NCBI RefSeq assembly: GCF_027364955.1
Contig: NZ_DAHXOI010000007.1
Coordinates: 1 to 64,000, forward strand
Length of the DNA: 64,000 nt
DNA from: Ferrimicrobium sp.
GTDB lineage: Bacteria > Actinomycetota > Acidimicrobiia > Acidimicrobiales > Acidimicrobiaceae
Reading direction: 5' to 3'
The first letter of the stretch is position 1. Every line of letters begins with the position of its first letter. The position numbers and the translations under genes were made by a program. The notes below the pieces were generated by a model. The model was not told the origin of the DNA, made no database searches, and was given only the letters and a program-made list of their open reading frames with translations. Below are positions 55,483 through 64,000 of this stretch, in pieces.

Positions 55483-56127
55483 TTGAGTGGGGATGCTTTG
55501 GGAGAAATCAGCACAGATGTATACAATCAACTGCGACACGCACTGGTGACCGGTGAGCTCGCCGCTGGGGAATCCCTTCGCGAGGAGTTCTTGGCGGAGC
55601 GCTTTGGAGTATCGAGAACACCGGTTCGAGAGGCACTGCGAAGGCTGCAAGTTGAGGGGTACATCGAGATCCTGCCACATCGAGGGGCGAGGGTGCTTGG
55701 GTGGAGAGTGGAGGACATCAATGAGGTCTTTGCGCTCCGCGGTGTACTCGAACCGCACGCGGCACGGCAAGCCGCGCTTCGGCTCTCAGAGAGTGATCTG
55801 GTCGTCGCCCAAAAGCTCGCCGATGCGATGGAACGACTGGCAACGGAGCGTCCAATGGGTTTTGACGATCAGATCGCGAGCCTAAACAATCAGTTCCATG
55901 CCCTGATCGTTGGTGGATCCGGAAACTACCGACTCTCTGAACAGGTGCAGTCGATCATGGAGCTGGCTCGGGTCCGAGCAACGTTTCAACGCTACAGTGC
56001 GCATGAACTCAACCGTTCGATGTCGCATCATCGAGAACTCTTAGAAGCACTGGCTGTCCGTGACCCTGATTGGGCTGAGGCGGTGATGAAGTGCCACATC
56101 TTTGCCGCACGCTCGGTCTACTGCTAG
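55483..56127 (+). CDS. GntR-family (FCD) transcriptional regulator
   Basis: 214 aa. The wHTH is VYNQLRHALVTGELAAGESL, FLAERFGVSRTPVREALRRLQVEGYIE, LPHRGARVLGW. The FCD effector domain follows with VFALRGVLEPHAARQAAL, LNNQFHALIV and SMSHHRELLEAL, whose Asp/His residues bind a metal and a carboxylate effector. The start is uncertain between TTG 55483 and TTG 55498. It sits between the HMG-CoA-lyase gene and the CoA-transferase gene, 12 bases before the latter, and is the likely regulator of the catabolic block, sensing an organic acid. Confidence 0.92.
   Translation: MSGDALGEISTDVYNQLRHALVTGELAAGESLREEFLAERFGVSRTPVREALRRLQVEGYIEILPHRGARVLGWRVEDINEVFALRGVLEPHAARQAALRLSESDLVVAQKLADAMERLATERPMGFDDQIASLNNQFHALIVGGSGNYRLSEQVQSIMELARVRATFQRYSAHELNRSMSHHRELLEALAVRDPDWAEAVMKCHIFAARSVYC
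55518..55525 (+). promoter_or_regulatory. TGTATACA palindrome inside the 5' end of the gntR gene
   Basis: A perfect 8-bp palindrome matching the core of many FCD-type operators, extended to TGTATACAAT on the right. It lies 20-35 bases into the reading frame, so bound regulator could act as a roadblock. Confidence 0.35.
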
Positions 56128-56139
56128 AAAGGAGCCCGA

Positions 56140-57363
56140 ATGGATACCTCCGGCAGCGATGATTCCCAAGAGCGGCTGCCGCTCCAAGATCTTCGAGTCA
56201 TCGAGATGGGACAGCTCTTGGCCGGACCGTTCTGTGGGCAGCTCCTCGCTGACTTTGGAGCCGATGTCATCAAGGTTGAGGATCCCAAGCGCGGCGACCC
56301 GATGCGCCAATGGGGTCGTGAAAAGCCACATGGGTTGTCACTCTGGTGGCCGGTGGTTGCGCGTGGTAAGCGATCGGTGACGATCGATCTGAGAACTGAA
56401 GCTGGCCAAGAACTCGTGCGCTCGTTGGTGGCACAATCCGATATCTTGCTCGAAAACTTTCGCCCTGGCACGCTCGAACGTTGGGGACTCGATTACTCCA
56501 CGCTCGCTGAGATCAACCCAGGCCTGATCTTGGTCCGCGTGACGGGCTATGGCCAGACGGGACCGTATGCGGCCCGGGCAGGATTTGGCTCGATTGGCGA
56601 AGCGATGGGTGGCATCAGATATGTGACCGGTAACCCTGAGGCACCACCTTCGCGAGCTGGTATCTCGATTGGCGATTCGCTCGCTGCCATCTTTGCTGCT
56701 CTTGGTGCGCTGGTCGCGGTCCACAACCGTAGCGTGACCGGCAAAGGACAAGTCGTGGATGCAGCGATCTATGAAGCGGTGCTCTCGATGATGGAGTCGC
56801 TCATTCCTGAGTATACACTCGGCAACTACATTCGTGAGCGCACCGGAGCGATTCTGCCCAACGTGGCGCCCTCCAATATCTATCCAACCAAAGATGGACT
56901 GCTCCTGCTCATCGCCGCCAATCAGGACTCAGTCTTTGGGAGACTTGCCTTGGCCATGGGCCAACCCGAACTCGCGGATGATCCACGCTTTGCGACCCAC
57001 AGCGCGCGAGGTGCAAACCAGGTGGTACTCGACGAACGTATCGCAGCGTGGACGGCCGAGCACGATATCGCTGAACTCGAGGAGCTACTTGAGATCCATG
57101 GGGTGCCAGAGGGCAAGATCTATCGGGCGCCGGAGATGCTCGCTGATCCGCACTTTATGGCGCGCCAGGACATCATCAGCCTGGCACATCCGACGTTCGG
57201 GGAGTTTCAGATGCATAATGTCGCCCCTCGCCTCTCGGCAACGCCAGGGAGGGTGAGGTGGGTCGGCCCTGAGCTCGGTGAGCACACCACCGAGGTTCTC
57301 GCTGGCCTACTCGGTCTCGCCGAAGAGGAGATCGCCTCTCTTCGCCAACGAGGGGTGATCTGA
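56140..57363 (+). CDS. Class III CoA-transferase (CaiB/BaiF family)
   Basis: 407 aa. VIEMGQLLAGPFCGQLLADFGADVIKVEDP, NFRPGTLERWGLDY, GYGQTGPYA and the catalytic Asp179 in ISIGDSLAA are the family marks. It moves CoA from a donor such as succinyl-CoA to a carboxylic acid. ATG 56140 has AAAGGAG 6-7 bases upstream. It follows the gntR gene by 12 bases. With an HMG-CoA-lyase-like gene divergent, the natural reading is activation of a dicarboxylate (for example hydroxymethylglutarate, as in human SUGCT) followed by cleavage; that pairing is inference. Confidence 0.92.
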   Translation: MDTSGSDDSQERLPLQDLRVIEMGQLLAGPFCGQLLADFGADVIKVEDPKRGDPMRQWGREKPHGLSLWWPVVARGKRSVTIDLRTEAGQELVRSLVAQSDILLENFRPGTLERWGLDYSTLAEINPGLILVRVTGYGQTGPYAARAGFGSIGEAMGGIRYVTGNPEAPPSRAGISIGDSLAAIFAALGALVAVHNRSVTGKGQVVDAAIYEAVLSMMESLIPEYTLGNYIRERTGAILPNVAPSNIYPTKDGLLLLIAANQDSVFGRLALAMGQPELADDPRFATHSARGANQVVLDERIAAWTAEHDIAELEELLEIHGVPEGKIYRAPEMLADPHFMARQDIISLAHPTFGEFQMHNVAPRLSATPGRVRWVGPELGEHTTEVLAGLLGLAEEEIASLRQRGVI

Positions 57364-57527
57364 GCGAGTACGGCGATGGTTGATGGGACAAGATGGTCGT
57401 GGTGGGTGTGCGGCGTACGTGACGCCAATAAGAAGAGTGTTGTCAACGAGAGTATCAATAACAGCGACGAGCGTCGCAGTGAGTCGGTGGGTTCGTTGCG
57501 ACAGGCACAGATGAGGAGATTGTACTG

Positions 57528-59588
57528 ATGAGTTATCGATTGGGAGTTGATGTAGGAGGAACCTTCACTGACCTCTTGCTGATTGATGAGGTATCAGGGG
57601 TGACACATCGTGCGAAGGTTCCCTCCACGCCGGAGGATCCCTCGATTGCAGTACTCCGTGGGATCGAGTTGCTAACTGAGCGCGCTGGAGTCGATCCAAG
57701 TGCGGTGAGTCAGGTGATGCACGGAACGACGGTGGCGACGAACGCGGTTCTTGAGGGGAAGGGCGCCAGAGTCGGCCTGGTCGTCACCGAGGGGTATCGC
57801 CAGATCCTCCAGGTGGCTCGGTCCTTTGTACCGGGAGGACTGGCTGGTTGGATCGTATGGCCAAAGCCTGAGCCATTGGCTCGGCTTGAGGACACTATCG
57901 AAGTCAAGGGGAGAATCGATGCACGTGGTCGTGTGATCCGTCCCCTCGATCAGGCGGCGCTTCGACAAGAACTCGAACGACTCGGTGCTCGTGGGATTGA
58001 AGCGCTGACGATCTCGTTGATGAATTCATTCACCAACGACGAACACGAGCTTGCGGTTGCACGCGTAGCCGAAGAGATTTTAGGGGATATCCCCATCTCC
58101 TTGTCGTCGCGTATTCTGCCAGAGATCAAGGAGTATGAACGGACGCTCACCACGGTGGCTAACTCCTACGTGCGACCGCGTGCATCGCAGTATTTGCGCA
58201 ACCTCTCGTCCGAACTGGCGCGACGGACTCCAGGTGCACGTCTGCACATTCTCCGTTCTGATGGGGGTTTAATGGGGATGGAGGTCGCCTCCGCCGCCCC
58301 GGTGAACATGCTGATGAGCGGACCGGCCGGCGGTGTCTCTGGTGCAGTCTGGATCGCCAGTCAGGCGGGCTACGACGATCTGTTGACCTTTGACATGGGA
58401 GGCACGAGTACTGATGTCGCCCTCGTTCAGCAGGCAGTCCCGAAGGTGGGGCGGGAGACATCCGTTGGCGATCTGACGATCCGTGCCTCCTCCATCGACG
58501 TGCGCACAGTCGGGGCTGGTGGAGGATCGATCGCGCACGTGCCAGCCTTGACCAAGGCGCTACGCGTTGGCCCCCAGTCTGCCGGCGCCGACCCAGGGCC
58601 AGCGGCGTATGGCCGCGGTGGGACCGAACCTACGGTCACCGATGCCAATATGGTGCTTGGCTATCTACCCTCAGGGCTCCTGGATGGGGAGATGCAACTC
58701 GACGGCGAGGCTGCGAGACGTGCTATTGAGCCACTTGCCGAAGCGCTGGGTATCGAGGTCAAGCGAGCGGCCGCCGGTGTCATCGACATTGTGAATGAGA
58801 ACATGTTTGGAGCCCTCCGTCTGGTCTCGGTGCAACAGGGATATGATCCACGCGACTTTGCCCTCGTGGCCTTTGGTGGTGCCGGTCCGTTGCATGCCAA
58901 TGCCTTAGGAAGGTTGATGGGTTCGTGGCCGGTGATTGTCCCACCCTCGCCTGGGGTGCTTTGCGCCTTTGGTGATGCCACAACTCGTCTTCGATCAGAG
59001 TCCTCGCATACCTATATCCGTAGGTTCTCCGAGGTCTCGAGTGCAGCGGTGGCCGCCGAGCTTGCGGCACTACGAGCGGAGGCAGCAGCTGAGCTTACGG
59101 GGCAGGGGGTCGCTCTGGCAGAGCAGGAGATCGGTTATTCCGTCGATGTCCGTTACCACGGCCAAGGTTTCGAGGTGACGGTTGATGTCGATGCGTCCAT
59201 GCTCACCGATGAACTGTTGGAGAGTATTCGTGCCCTCTTTGAGGCTGAGCATGAGCGGCTCTTTACCTTCGCGCTCGATCAGGAGTGTGAGCTGGTACAC
59301 CTGCGTGCCATCGCCCAAGGGGCGCGCCCAAGGGTGGCCGCGCTCCAGATCGAAACTGGGGATGAAGATGCCGCCGGCGCAGTGATCGCCACCAAAGAGA
59401 TCTACGTCGAGGGTGAGGAGGTCGTCGCCAAGATCTACGCTCGTGCCCAGCTCAAAGCCAATAACCGGATCGCGGGACCTGCCATCGTCTCCGAGATGGA
59501 CTCTACCACCCTGGTGTTGCCAGGTCACGAGGCGCAAGTCGACGTCTATGGCAACCTCATCATCAACCCCCTCAGCGATACCCAATGA
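57528..59588 (+). CDS. Hydantoinase/oxoprolinase-family protein, HyuA-type (ATP-binding subunit)
   Basis: 686 aa. ASKHA nucleotide-binding marks: GVDVGGTFTDLLLIDE (5-20), MHGTTVATNAVLEGKG, LMSGPAGGVSGA, FDMGGTSTDVALV and AFGGAGPLHA. The family (N-methylhydantoinase, 5-oxoprolinase, acetone carboxylase, caprolactamase subunits) uses ATP to activate an amide or ketone carbonyl. ATG 57528 has GAGGAG 9 bases upstream. It is followed by hyuB after 49 bases, so the two make a heteromeric enzyme. The downstream N-carbamoylsarcosine-amidase-like gene favours a cyclic ureide or amide substrate. Confidence 0.92.
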   Translation: MSYRLGVDVGGTFTDLLLIDEVSGVTHRAKVPSTPEDPSIAVLRGIELLTERAGVDPSAVSQVMHGTTVATNAVLEGKGARVGLVVTEGYRQILQVARSFVPGGLAGWIVWPKPEPLARLEDTIEVKGRIDARGRVIRPLDQAALRQELERLGARGIEALTISLMNSFTNDEHELAVARVAEEILGDIPISLSSRILPEIKEYERTLTTVANSYVRPRASQYLRNLSSELARRTPGARLHILRSDGGLMGMEVASAAPVNMLMSGPAGGVSGAVWIASQAGYDDLLTFDMGGTSTDVALVQQAVPKVGRETSVGDLTIRASSIDVRTVGAGGGSIAHVPALTKALRVGPQSAGADPGPAAYGRGGTEPTVTDANMVLGYLPSGLLDGEMQLDGEAARRAIEPLAEALGIEVKRAAAGVIDIVNENMFGALRLVSVQQGYDPRDFALVAFGGAGPLHANALGRLMGSWPVIVPPSPGVLCAFGDATTRLRSESSHTYIRRFSEVSSAAVAAELAALRAEAAAELTGQGVALAEQEIGYSVDVRYHGQGFEVTVDVDASMLTDELLESIRALFEAEHERLFTFALDQECELVHLRAIAQGARPRVAALQIETGDEDAAGAVIATKEIYVEGEEVVAKIYARAQLKANNRIAGPAIVSEMDSTTLVLPGHEAQVDVYGNLIINPLSDTQ

Positions 59589-59637
59589 TGGGCTTCATGC
59601 TAGCTATTGGTCAGTACATTGAAACGAAGGAGTGGTA

Positions 59638-61497
59638 ATGGCACAGATTATCGAGACATCTAATACCCAGTTTGCGAGTGTCGATGTCGATCTCGTGACA
59701 GTGGATATTATTGAAAATGCGTTGCGAAATGCTCGCTACGAGATGGATGCGGTGCTCTTTCGTACGGCAATGAGTCCGGGCATACGAGAGCAACACGACG
59801 AGTTCCCCCTCATCGCTGATCACAAGGGTCGCATGGTGGTCGGACAGTTTGGCTCTTTCATCGGTGGCTTCTTGGACAACTACCAGGGAACGGTGGAGGA
59901 GGGCGATATCTTCTTGACCTCTGACCCGTATAGCTGTGACGGTGCGATCAGCCATGCCAATGACTGGCTTGTGCTGATGCCGATCTATCTGGAGGGCCGT
60001 ATTGTTGGTTGGTCGGCGATGTTCGGACACATGACCGATGTCGGCGGCAAGGTTCCCGGGTCGTTGCCGACCGACGCCGAGAGCATCTATGAGGAGGGGG
60101 TGGTCATTCCCCCTACCAAGATCTACCGACGCGGAGCACTGAACCAGGAAGCTCTCGATCTTATTCTCAACCAGGTGCGGATGAAACAGTGGAACCGAAG
60201 TGACTTGAACGCAATCGTTGCGGCCTGTCGCACCGCCGGGCGTCGCGTCGTGGAGCTCTGTGGTCGATTCGGTACCGACGTCTACATCGCGACGCTGGAG
60301 TTATTGCTTGAGCGCAACTATCGTGCGATGGAACAGCTGATCCTTCAGACAGTTTCGGAGGAACGACTCTCCTTCACTGACTATATCGATGATGACGGTC
60401 TTGGCAATGGCCCGTATCGGATCCACTGTACGATGTGGCGCGAGGGCAACAAAGTCCATCTCGATTTTGAAGGGACGGATCCACAATCGGTAGGGCCGAT
60501 CAACTTCTTCTTGAACGTCAACATGTTCAAGATGTTCTTTGGGATCTACATGATCATGGTCTTTGACCCCCAGATCCTCTGGAATGACGGTTTCTATCCA
60601 CTTGTTGAGGTCCATATTCCAGAGCGATCCCTGCTTCGACCCGCCTATCCGGCCGCACTCTCGTGTCGAACCCATGCGCTCGGGCGGATTTTCGATATTC
60701 TCGGTGGCCTCCTCGGTCAACGCCAGCCCGAGTTTCTCTGTGCAGCAGGCTTCTCCTCCTCTCCGCATCTCATGTACTCAGGCACGGACTCCTCGGGCGA
60801 GTGGTTCCAGCTCTATCAGATTGGCTTTGGAGGAATTCCGGGTCGGCCATTTGGGGATGGACCCGATGGACATTCGCTGTGGCCATCTTTTACCAATGTC
60901 CCCAATGAGTTTCTCGAGGCGTACTTCCCTCTGGTGATTGAGAAGTATGAGACGGTACCCGACTCGGGTGGACCCGGATTCTTCCGAGGGGGTAACGGGA
61001 TCGATATCGCCTATCGATTCTTGGAGCCGGGCACCATCTCCATTCACGATGACCGCTGGTTGACCTACCCATGGGGCGTCAACGGTGGCCTGCCTGGGGC
61101 GAGAAGTACCAAATATGTAGTTCGCACGAACGGAGCAACCGAGGTGCTTGCATCGAAGTGTGACCATGTCAAAGTCGCAGTAGGCGACATTTTGCACTAT
61201 GTCACTTGGGGAGGCGGTGGCTGGGGTGATCCGCTGGATCGCTCGGCTGAGCTGGTGGCGCTCGAGGTTGAGCGTGGTCTCGTGACGCGAGAGGGTGCGA
61301 AGCGCTACGGGGTTGTTCTCGATGATGACGGTACGGTGCTGGCCTCGGCCACAGAGGCACTCCGAGCCGAGATGCGCGATCATCGGGGTGCGCTCCCCGT
61401 CTTTGACTACGGAGCTCCGATCGCCGATCTCAAGGAGAGGTCGCTCGCTGAGACGGGGATTCCGGCCCCTCGTGATCCCGTCTTTGAGACAAGGTAA
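59638..61497 (+). CDS. Hydantoinase B/oxoprolinase-family protein, HyuB-type
   Basis: 619 aa. DIIENALRNARYEMDAVLFRTAMSPGIREQHDEFPLIAD is the family start. DIFLTSDPYSCDGAISHANDWLVLMPIYLEG gives metal-binding residues Asp and His. DSGGPGFFRGGNGIDIAY and TWGGGGWGDP are the C-terminal marks. It forms the hydrolytic partner of HyuA. ATG 59638 has AAGGAG at 5 bases; GTG 59632 is less likely. The next gene starts three bases after its stop. Confidence 0.93.
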   Translation: MAQIIETSNTQFASVDVDLVTVDIIENALRNARYEMDAVLFRTAMSPGIREQHDEFPLIADHKGRMVVGQFGSFIGGFLDNYQGTVEEGDIFLTSDPYSCDGAISHANDWLVLMPIYLEGRIVGWSAMFGHMTDVGGKVPGSLPTDAESIYEEGVVIPPTKIYRRGALNQEALDLILNQVRMKQWNRSDLNAIVAACRTAGRRVVELCGRFGTDVYIATLELLLERNYRAMEQLILQTVSEERLSFTDYIDDDGLGNGPYRIHCTMWREGNKVHLDFEGTDPQSVGPINFFLNVNMFKMFFGIYMIMVFDPQILWNDGFYPLVEVHIPERSLLRPAYPAALSCRTHALGRIFDILGGLLGQRQPEFLCAAGFSSSPHLMYSGTDSSGEWFQLYQIGFGGIPGRPFGDGPDGHSLWPSFTNVPNEFLEAYFPLVIEKYETVPDSGGPGFFRGGNGIDIAYRFLEPGTISIHDDRWLTYPWGVNGGLPGARSTKYVVRTNGATEVLASKCDHVKVAVGDILHYVTWGGGGWGDPLDRSAELVALEVERGLVTREGAKRYGVVLDDDGTVLASATEALRAEMRDHRGALPVFDYGAPIADLKERSLAETGIPAPRDPVFETR

Positions 61498-61500
61498 GCC

Positions 61501-62157
61501 ATGGGGGACCCCTCCGTGGATGAGGACTACCGGAAGGCGGGATTCTCCGGATCGGTGGGCCTTGGAGAGCGACCAGCGGTGTTGGTCGTCGACCTAGTGC
61601 GGGCGTACCTCGATCCTGGTTCTCCGCTCTTCTCTCCAAGGTACGAGACGGTGCTTGACGCAACCAAGGCGCTGGTCGCCACCGCTCGCGAACGGAGGTA
61701 TCCAGTGGTCTTTACTGGCGTCAGCTACCGTCAAGGGGGCGTAGACGGAGGTTACTTTTGGCAGAAGGTCCCCTCGCTTCAGGTCTTTGAGGAGGGATCT
61801 GAACTCCGTGACTTCGACGAGCGCTTGCAGCCGGAGGCGACCGATCTCATCATCATGAAACAGTACGCCTCTGCCTTCTTTGGCACCTCACTCGCCACCA
61901 CGCTGCACGTCATGGGCGTGGACACCCTTCTCATCGCCGGAGTCTCCACCTCAGGCTGTGTACGTGCAAGTGCACTGGATGCTCTGCAGTCTGGCTTTCG
62001 CCCGACCATCGTGCGTGAGGCGGTTGGCGATCGGACGGAGGAAGTTCACCAGGCCAACCTCTTCGATCTCGAGGCCAAATATGCCGATCTCTGCTCGTTA
62101 CCAGCAGCATGTACGTATCTGGCGCAGGTGACTCCGACACCAGCTGCGGGGCACTAG
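61501..62157 (+). CDS. Isochorismatase-fold amidase, N-carbamoylsarcosine-amidohydrolase-like
   Basis: 218 aa. It matches N-carbamoylsarcosine amidohydrolase and maleamate amidase: triad Asp31 in AVLVVDLVRAY, Lys120 in IIMKQYASAFFGT and Cys153 in VSTSGCVRA, with GFRPTIVREAVGDR following. Such enzymes hydrolyse a carbamoyl or amide group to the acid plus ammonia (and CO2 for carbamoyl groups). In the creatinine pathway this step follows N-methylhydantoinase. It begins three bases after the hyuB stop, so the two belong to one operon. Confidence 0.92.
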   Translation: MGDPSVDEDYRKAGFSGSVGLGERPAVLVVDLVRAYLDPGSPLFSPRYETVLDATKALVATARERRYPVVFTGVSYRQGGVDGGYFWQKVPSLQVFEEGSELRDFDERLQPEATDLIIMKQYASAFFGTSLATTLHVMGVDTLLIAGVSTSGCVRASALDALQSGFRPTIVREAVGDRTEEVHQANLFDLEAKYADLCSLPAACTYLAQVTPTPAAGH

Positions 62158-62222
62158 CTTCGCCCATGTAGTGTGGGGCCAAGTCCTTTGGGAGGACGAT
62201 TCAAGGTGGGGCGAACGCGAGG

Positions 62223-63050
62223 TTACCCGAGGCGCACTCCTGTCGGGGTACCAAAGCGAAGATGGAGCTCATGCTTGATCGCTTTGGGGAAACCAGTGGC
62301 GGTCGCGCGGTGGAGTTCAGCGATCGCGAGTTGCGCCTGGGCGTCTCCGTTGAGGGCGAGATGACAGAGGGCTGGGTCGAGGTTGGCCACCGCAAGAATC
62401 GCTCCCTGGATGGAGAGTAGGCCAGCGAGGGCGAGCAGTACCGGGTTGCCGACATAGAGAGCGCCATGAAAGCGTTGGACCTCATCGAGGAGTCTAGACG
62501 CGTCGCCACTTGAGTCCTTCGAGCCAACTACCGGAAGAGAACAGAGAGTCTCGACGGTAAGACCCGGTGCCGAGGCGGCCGGGAAGTGATAGGCCAGGAT
62601 CGGTGTCGTTGGACAAGCATCGAGGATCGCTTCGTAGTAGGGGCGTGGATCGAGGGATCTGGGAGGGGAGAGCACAAGGAGTGCATCGGCACCGCTGTCG
62701 ACCGCTCGCTTGGAGGTGAGTACCGCGGCCCGCGCTGATGGTTGCCCGGTTCCAGCAAAGATGGGTATGGACGGGGGAAGGGTGGAACGTAGTTCGTGGA
62801 TGAGGCGGGCACGCTCATCATCATCGAGGGCACTAGCCTCACCAGTGGTCCCTGCGACCAAGACGCCGGTTACCCCGAGTTCGACGAGGTGTGCTCCGTG
62901 TTCGGCAGTCGCCTCGACCAGCAGCTCTCCCTCGTCGTCAAAGAGCGTTACGAGTGCCACGCCGATGCCGCCAAAGAGTGGATCTTGGTGGGCCTCATGA
63001 GAATCGGAGCTGGTCGTGCTCCGTGGTGCTGGTTGTTGGTCGGTAGCCAT
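62223..63050 (-). CDS. DapA/NanA-superfamily aldolase (not clearly DapA)
   Basis: 275 aa (beta/alpha)8 lyase. GTTGE (67-71) binds the pyruvate-like carboxylate; Lys178 in VVGSKDSSGD forms the Schiff base; Tyr154 in AYHFPA is the catalytic Tyr. A His stands where DapA usually has Asn (YNxP), and a 25-residue extra N-terminus is predicted, so the substrate may not be aspartate semialdehyde. Family members include KDG aldolase and N-acetylneuraminate lyase. It is convergent to the hydantoinase operon, and its role in it is uncertain. Confidence 0.85.
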   Translation of the reverse strand: MATDQQPAPRSTTSSDSHEAHQDPLFGGIGVALVTLFDDEGELLVEATAEHGAHLVELGVTGVLVAGTTGEASALDDDERARLIHELRSTLPPSIPIFAGTGQPSARAAVLTSKRAVDSGADALLVLSPPRSLDPRPYYEAILDACPTTPILAYHFPAASAPGLTVETLCSLPVVGSKDSSGDASRLLDEVQRFHGALYVGNPVLLALAGLLSIQGAILAVANLDPALCHLALNGDAQAQLAIAELHRATATGFPKAIKHELHLRFGTPTGVRLG

Positions 63051-64000
63051 TGGAGCCTAGTGTAGTGGCGAGCACCTTAGCCAACAGGCGAAGCATCGTG
63101 TTTACTCAGTCGACCGCGGCTAACGCTACGTTTCGTCTTCTCCGACACCCTCTGCCTCGATGTGGGGCAGAACCACATCGAGCTAATTGGTTGTCCACCA
63201 GCTCTTGGTGCTGAGCAGCGGCATAATCGGGGGGGACCAAGAGAAGTCACGCGACAGTTGCATCGATGGGTGCGCTGAACCCAAAAGTGCAGGTGAAGAT
63301 GATACGGCGAGGATGATATGAGGTGCGTGGGCCTTAATCGAGACATCGTCGACATGTTGGGCAGGCTCAGTTCCCAGCCCCATGAGAGGATGGGGACAAG
63401 CACCCCAGGGCAATTCTGGTGTTCAGTAGCCTCATGAGAACCGCCTAGACAGCGAGTAGCAGGCTACGAAAGGCGGGGATAATAACGAAAAAGGCGACCA
63501 CAAGTACGGTAGATTGCGTGTTTGATCGAATTGAATCTGTAGGGCCATGGTTCCGGTCACGAAACCCTCTACACCGGGAAGCTCTCGTAGCACAGGTTCT
63601 GGGGTGGACCCAAAGGGAAGGCGACCGGCGTAACGGAATCATTCGATGCGTGGCTTTCCCAGGTAGTTGAGGCAGTGTGCGTCGGTTCTGAAAACATCGG
63701 TTCTGAACCTCAACTGGAACTCGCAGTCAGAGCGTGGGTTGTGCACTCCGCCTTTGGAGGTGCGATCGACCACCTCAAGGAAGCATGGGTTCAGATGGTT
63801 ATCCCGTTCACCGCTGTTTTGACAGCAGGGCACACCTTTGACCGACTGTCGCATCCCGGCTCTTGTTGGTGTCGCCCTATCAGCACGCGAGTGAGATTGC
63901 TGCCGGTGGTCCGAGATGCAGGTTCTCTCACCGAGTGACTCGCGAGAGCCGAACCTTGAGAAACGTTACGCAAAGGTGATCGGCATGTCTGACTTTAGTG
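63051..64000. other. ~950-bp gene-free right edge
   Basis: No convincing gene. TCGGTTCTGAA occurs twice (63682 and 63697), period 15. A short frame around 63712-63790 (ELAVRAWVVHSAFGGAIDHL) vaguely resembles the C-terminal part of TetR regulators and could be a relic, but this is weak. Confidence 0.4.

Noticed and set aside
59070-59585. Minus-strand frame of 171 codons in hyuA
   Set aside because: Antisense shadow of an intact, strongly conserved gene.
62223-63050. Calling the aldolase a true DapA
   Set aside because: The YNxP motif is altered to YHFP, there are no lysine-biosynthesis neighbours and the N-terminus is longer; only the superfamily is safe.

Overview
The window looks like one stretch of a moderately G+C-rich actinobacterial chromosome. 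An acidophilic Acidimicrobiia-type organism (Ferrimicrobium/Acidimicrobium relatives) is my best guess. That rests on overall base composition, an actinobacterial-style TPR + HAD-IIA phosphatase neighbourhood, lipoprotein signals of the ..AACG.. type and an LppX/LprG-like lipoprotein. It is inference, not a search result. Many reading frames start with GTG or TTG, and long gene-free stretches alternate with compact operons.

Left edge (1-1070): the 3' part of a 23S rRNA gene, a 5S rRNA gene and a strong intrinsic terminator. The first ~80 bases do not fit 23S rRNA. They read as the start of a PduO-type cobalamin adenosyltransferase gene, so the window begins with a chimeric or rearranged junction.

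1.3-13 kb: an oligopeptide-type solute-binding lipoprotein, a decayed sulfide:quinone-oxidoreductase-like flavoprotein gene, an MFS exporter, and a divergent transport locus. In that locus permeases DppC-DppB run leftward, while a DadA/PuuB-like FAD oxidase and a fused double ABC ATPase run rightward. 13-19.3 kb is mostly housekeeping: a DsrE-like protein, an ABC-F ATPase, an Arg/Asp-repeat TPR protein, an unrecognised protein, a NagD-type phosphatase and a CurA-type reductase.

19.4-28.2 kb is a coherent sugar operon: LacI regulator, intracellular GH39 glycosidase, binding protein, two permeases and two ATPases of the peptide/oligosaccharide ABC class, with a good promoter in front. 28.8-35.9 kb holds a complete tricorn-type protease, a BKACE-family enzyme, two VOC proteins, short tandem repeats and a truncated YciI gene. 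35.8-46.6 kb carries MFS transporters, a ClC channel/antiporter, an ABC-2-like exporter, an ArsR-type regulator coupled to an MFS pump, and a lipoprotein. 47-54.4 kb holds a YgjP-like metallopeptidase, a nitrilase-family amidase, a PiT phosphate transporter with its DUF47 partner, a cupin, another MFS protein and a threonine-dehydratase-like enzyme.

54.4-63.05 kb is the most interesting block: HMG-CoA-lyase-like enzyme (leftward), GntR regulator, class III CoA-transferase, HyuA, HyuB and an N-carbamoylsarcosine-amidase-like cysteine hydrolase (rightward), then a convergent DapA/NanA-superfamily aldolase. The parts suggest ATP-dependent opening of a cyclic amide, removal of the amide or carbamoyl nitrogen, activation of the acid to a CoA thioester and cleavage by a lyase. 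That exact combination may be an undescribed catabolic route. The last ~950 bases hold no gene I can support. I saw no tRNA gene, CRISPR array or intact insertion sequence.
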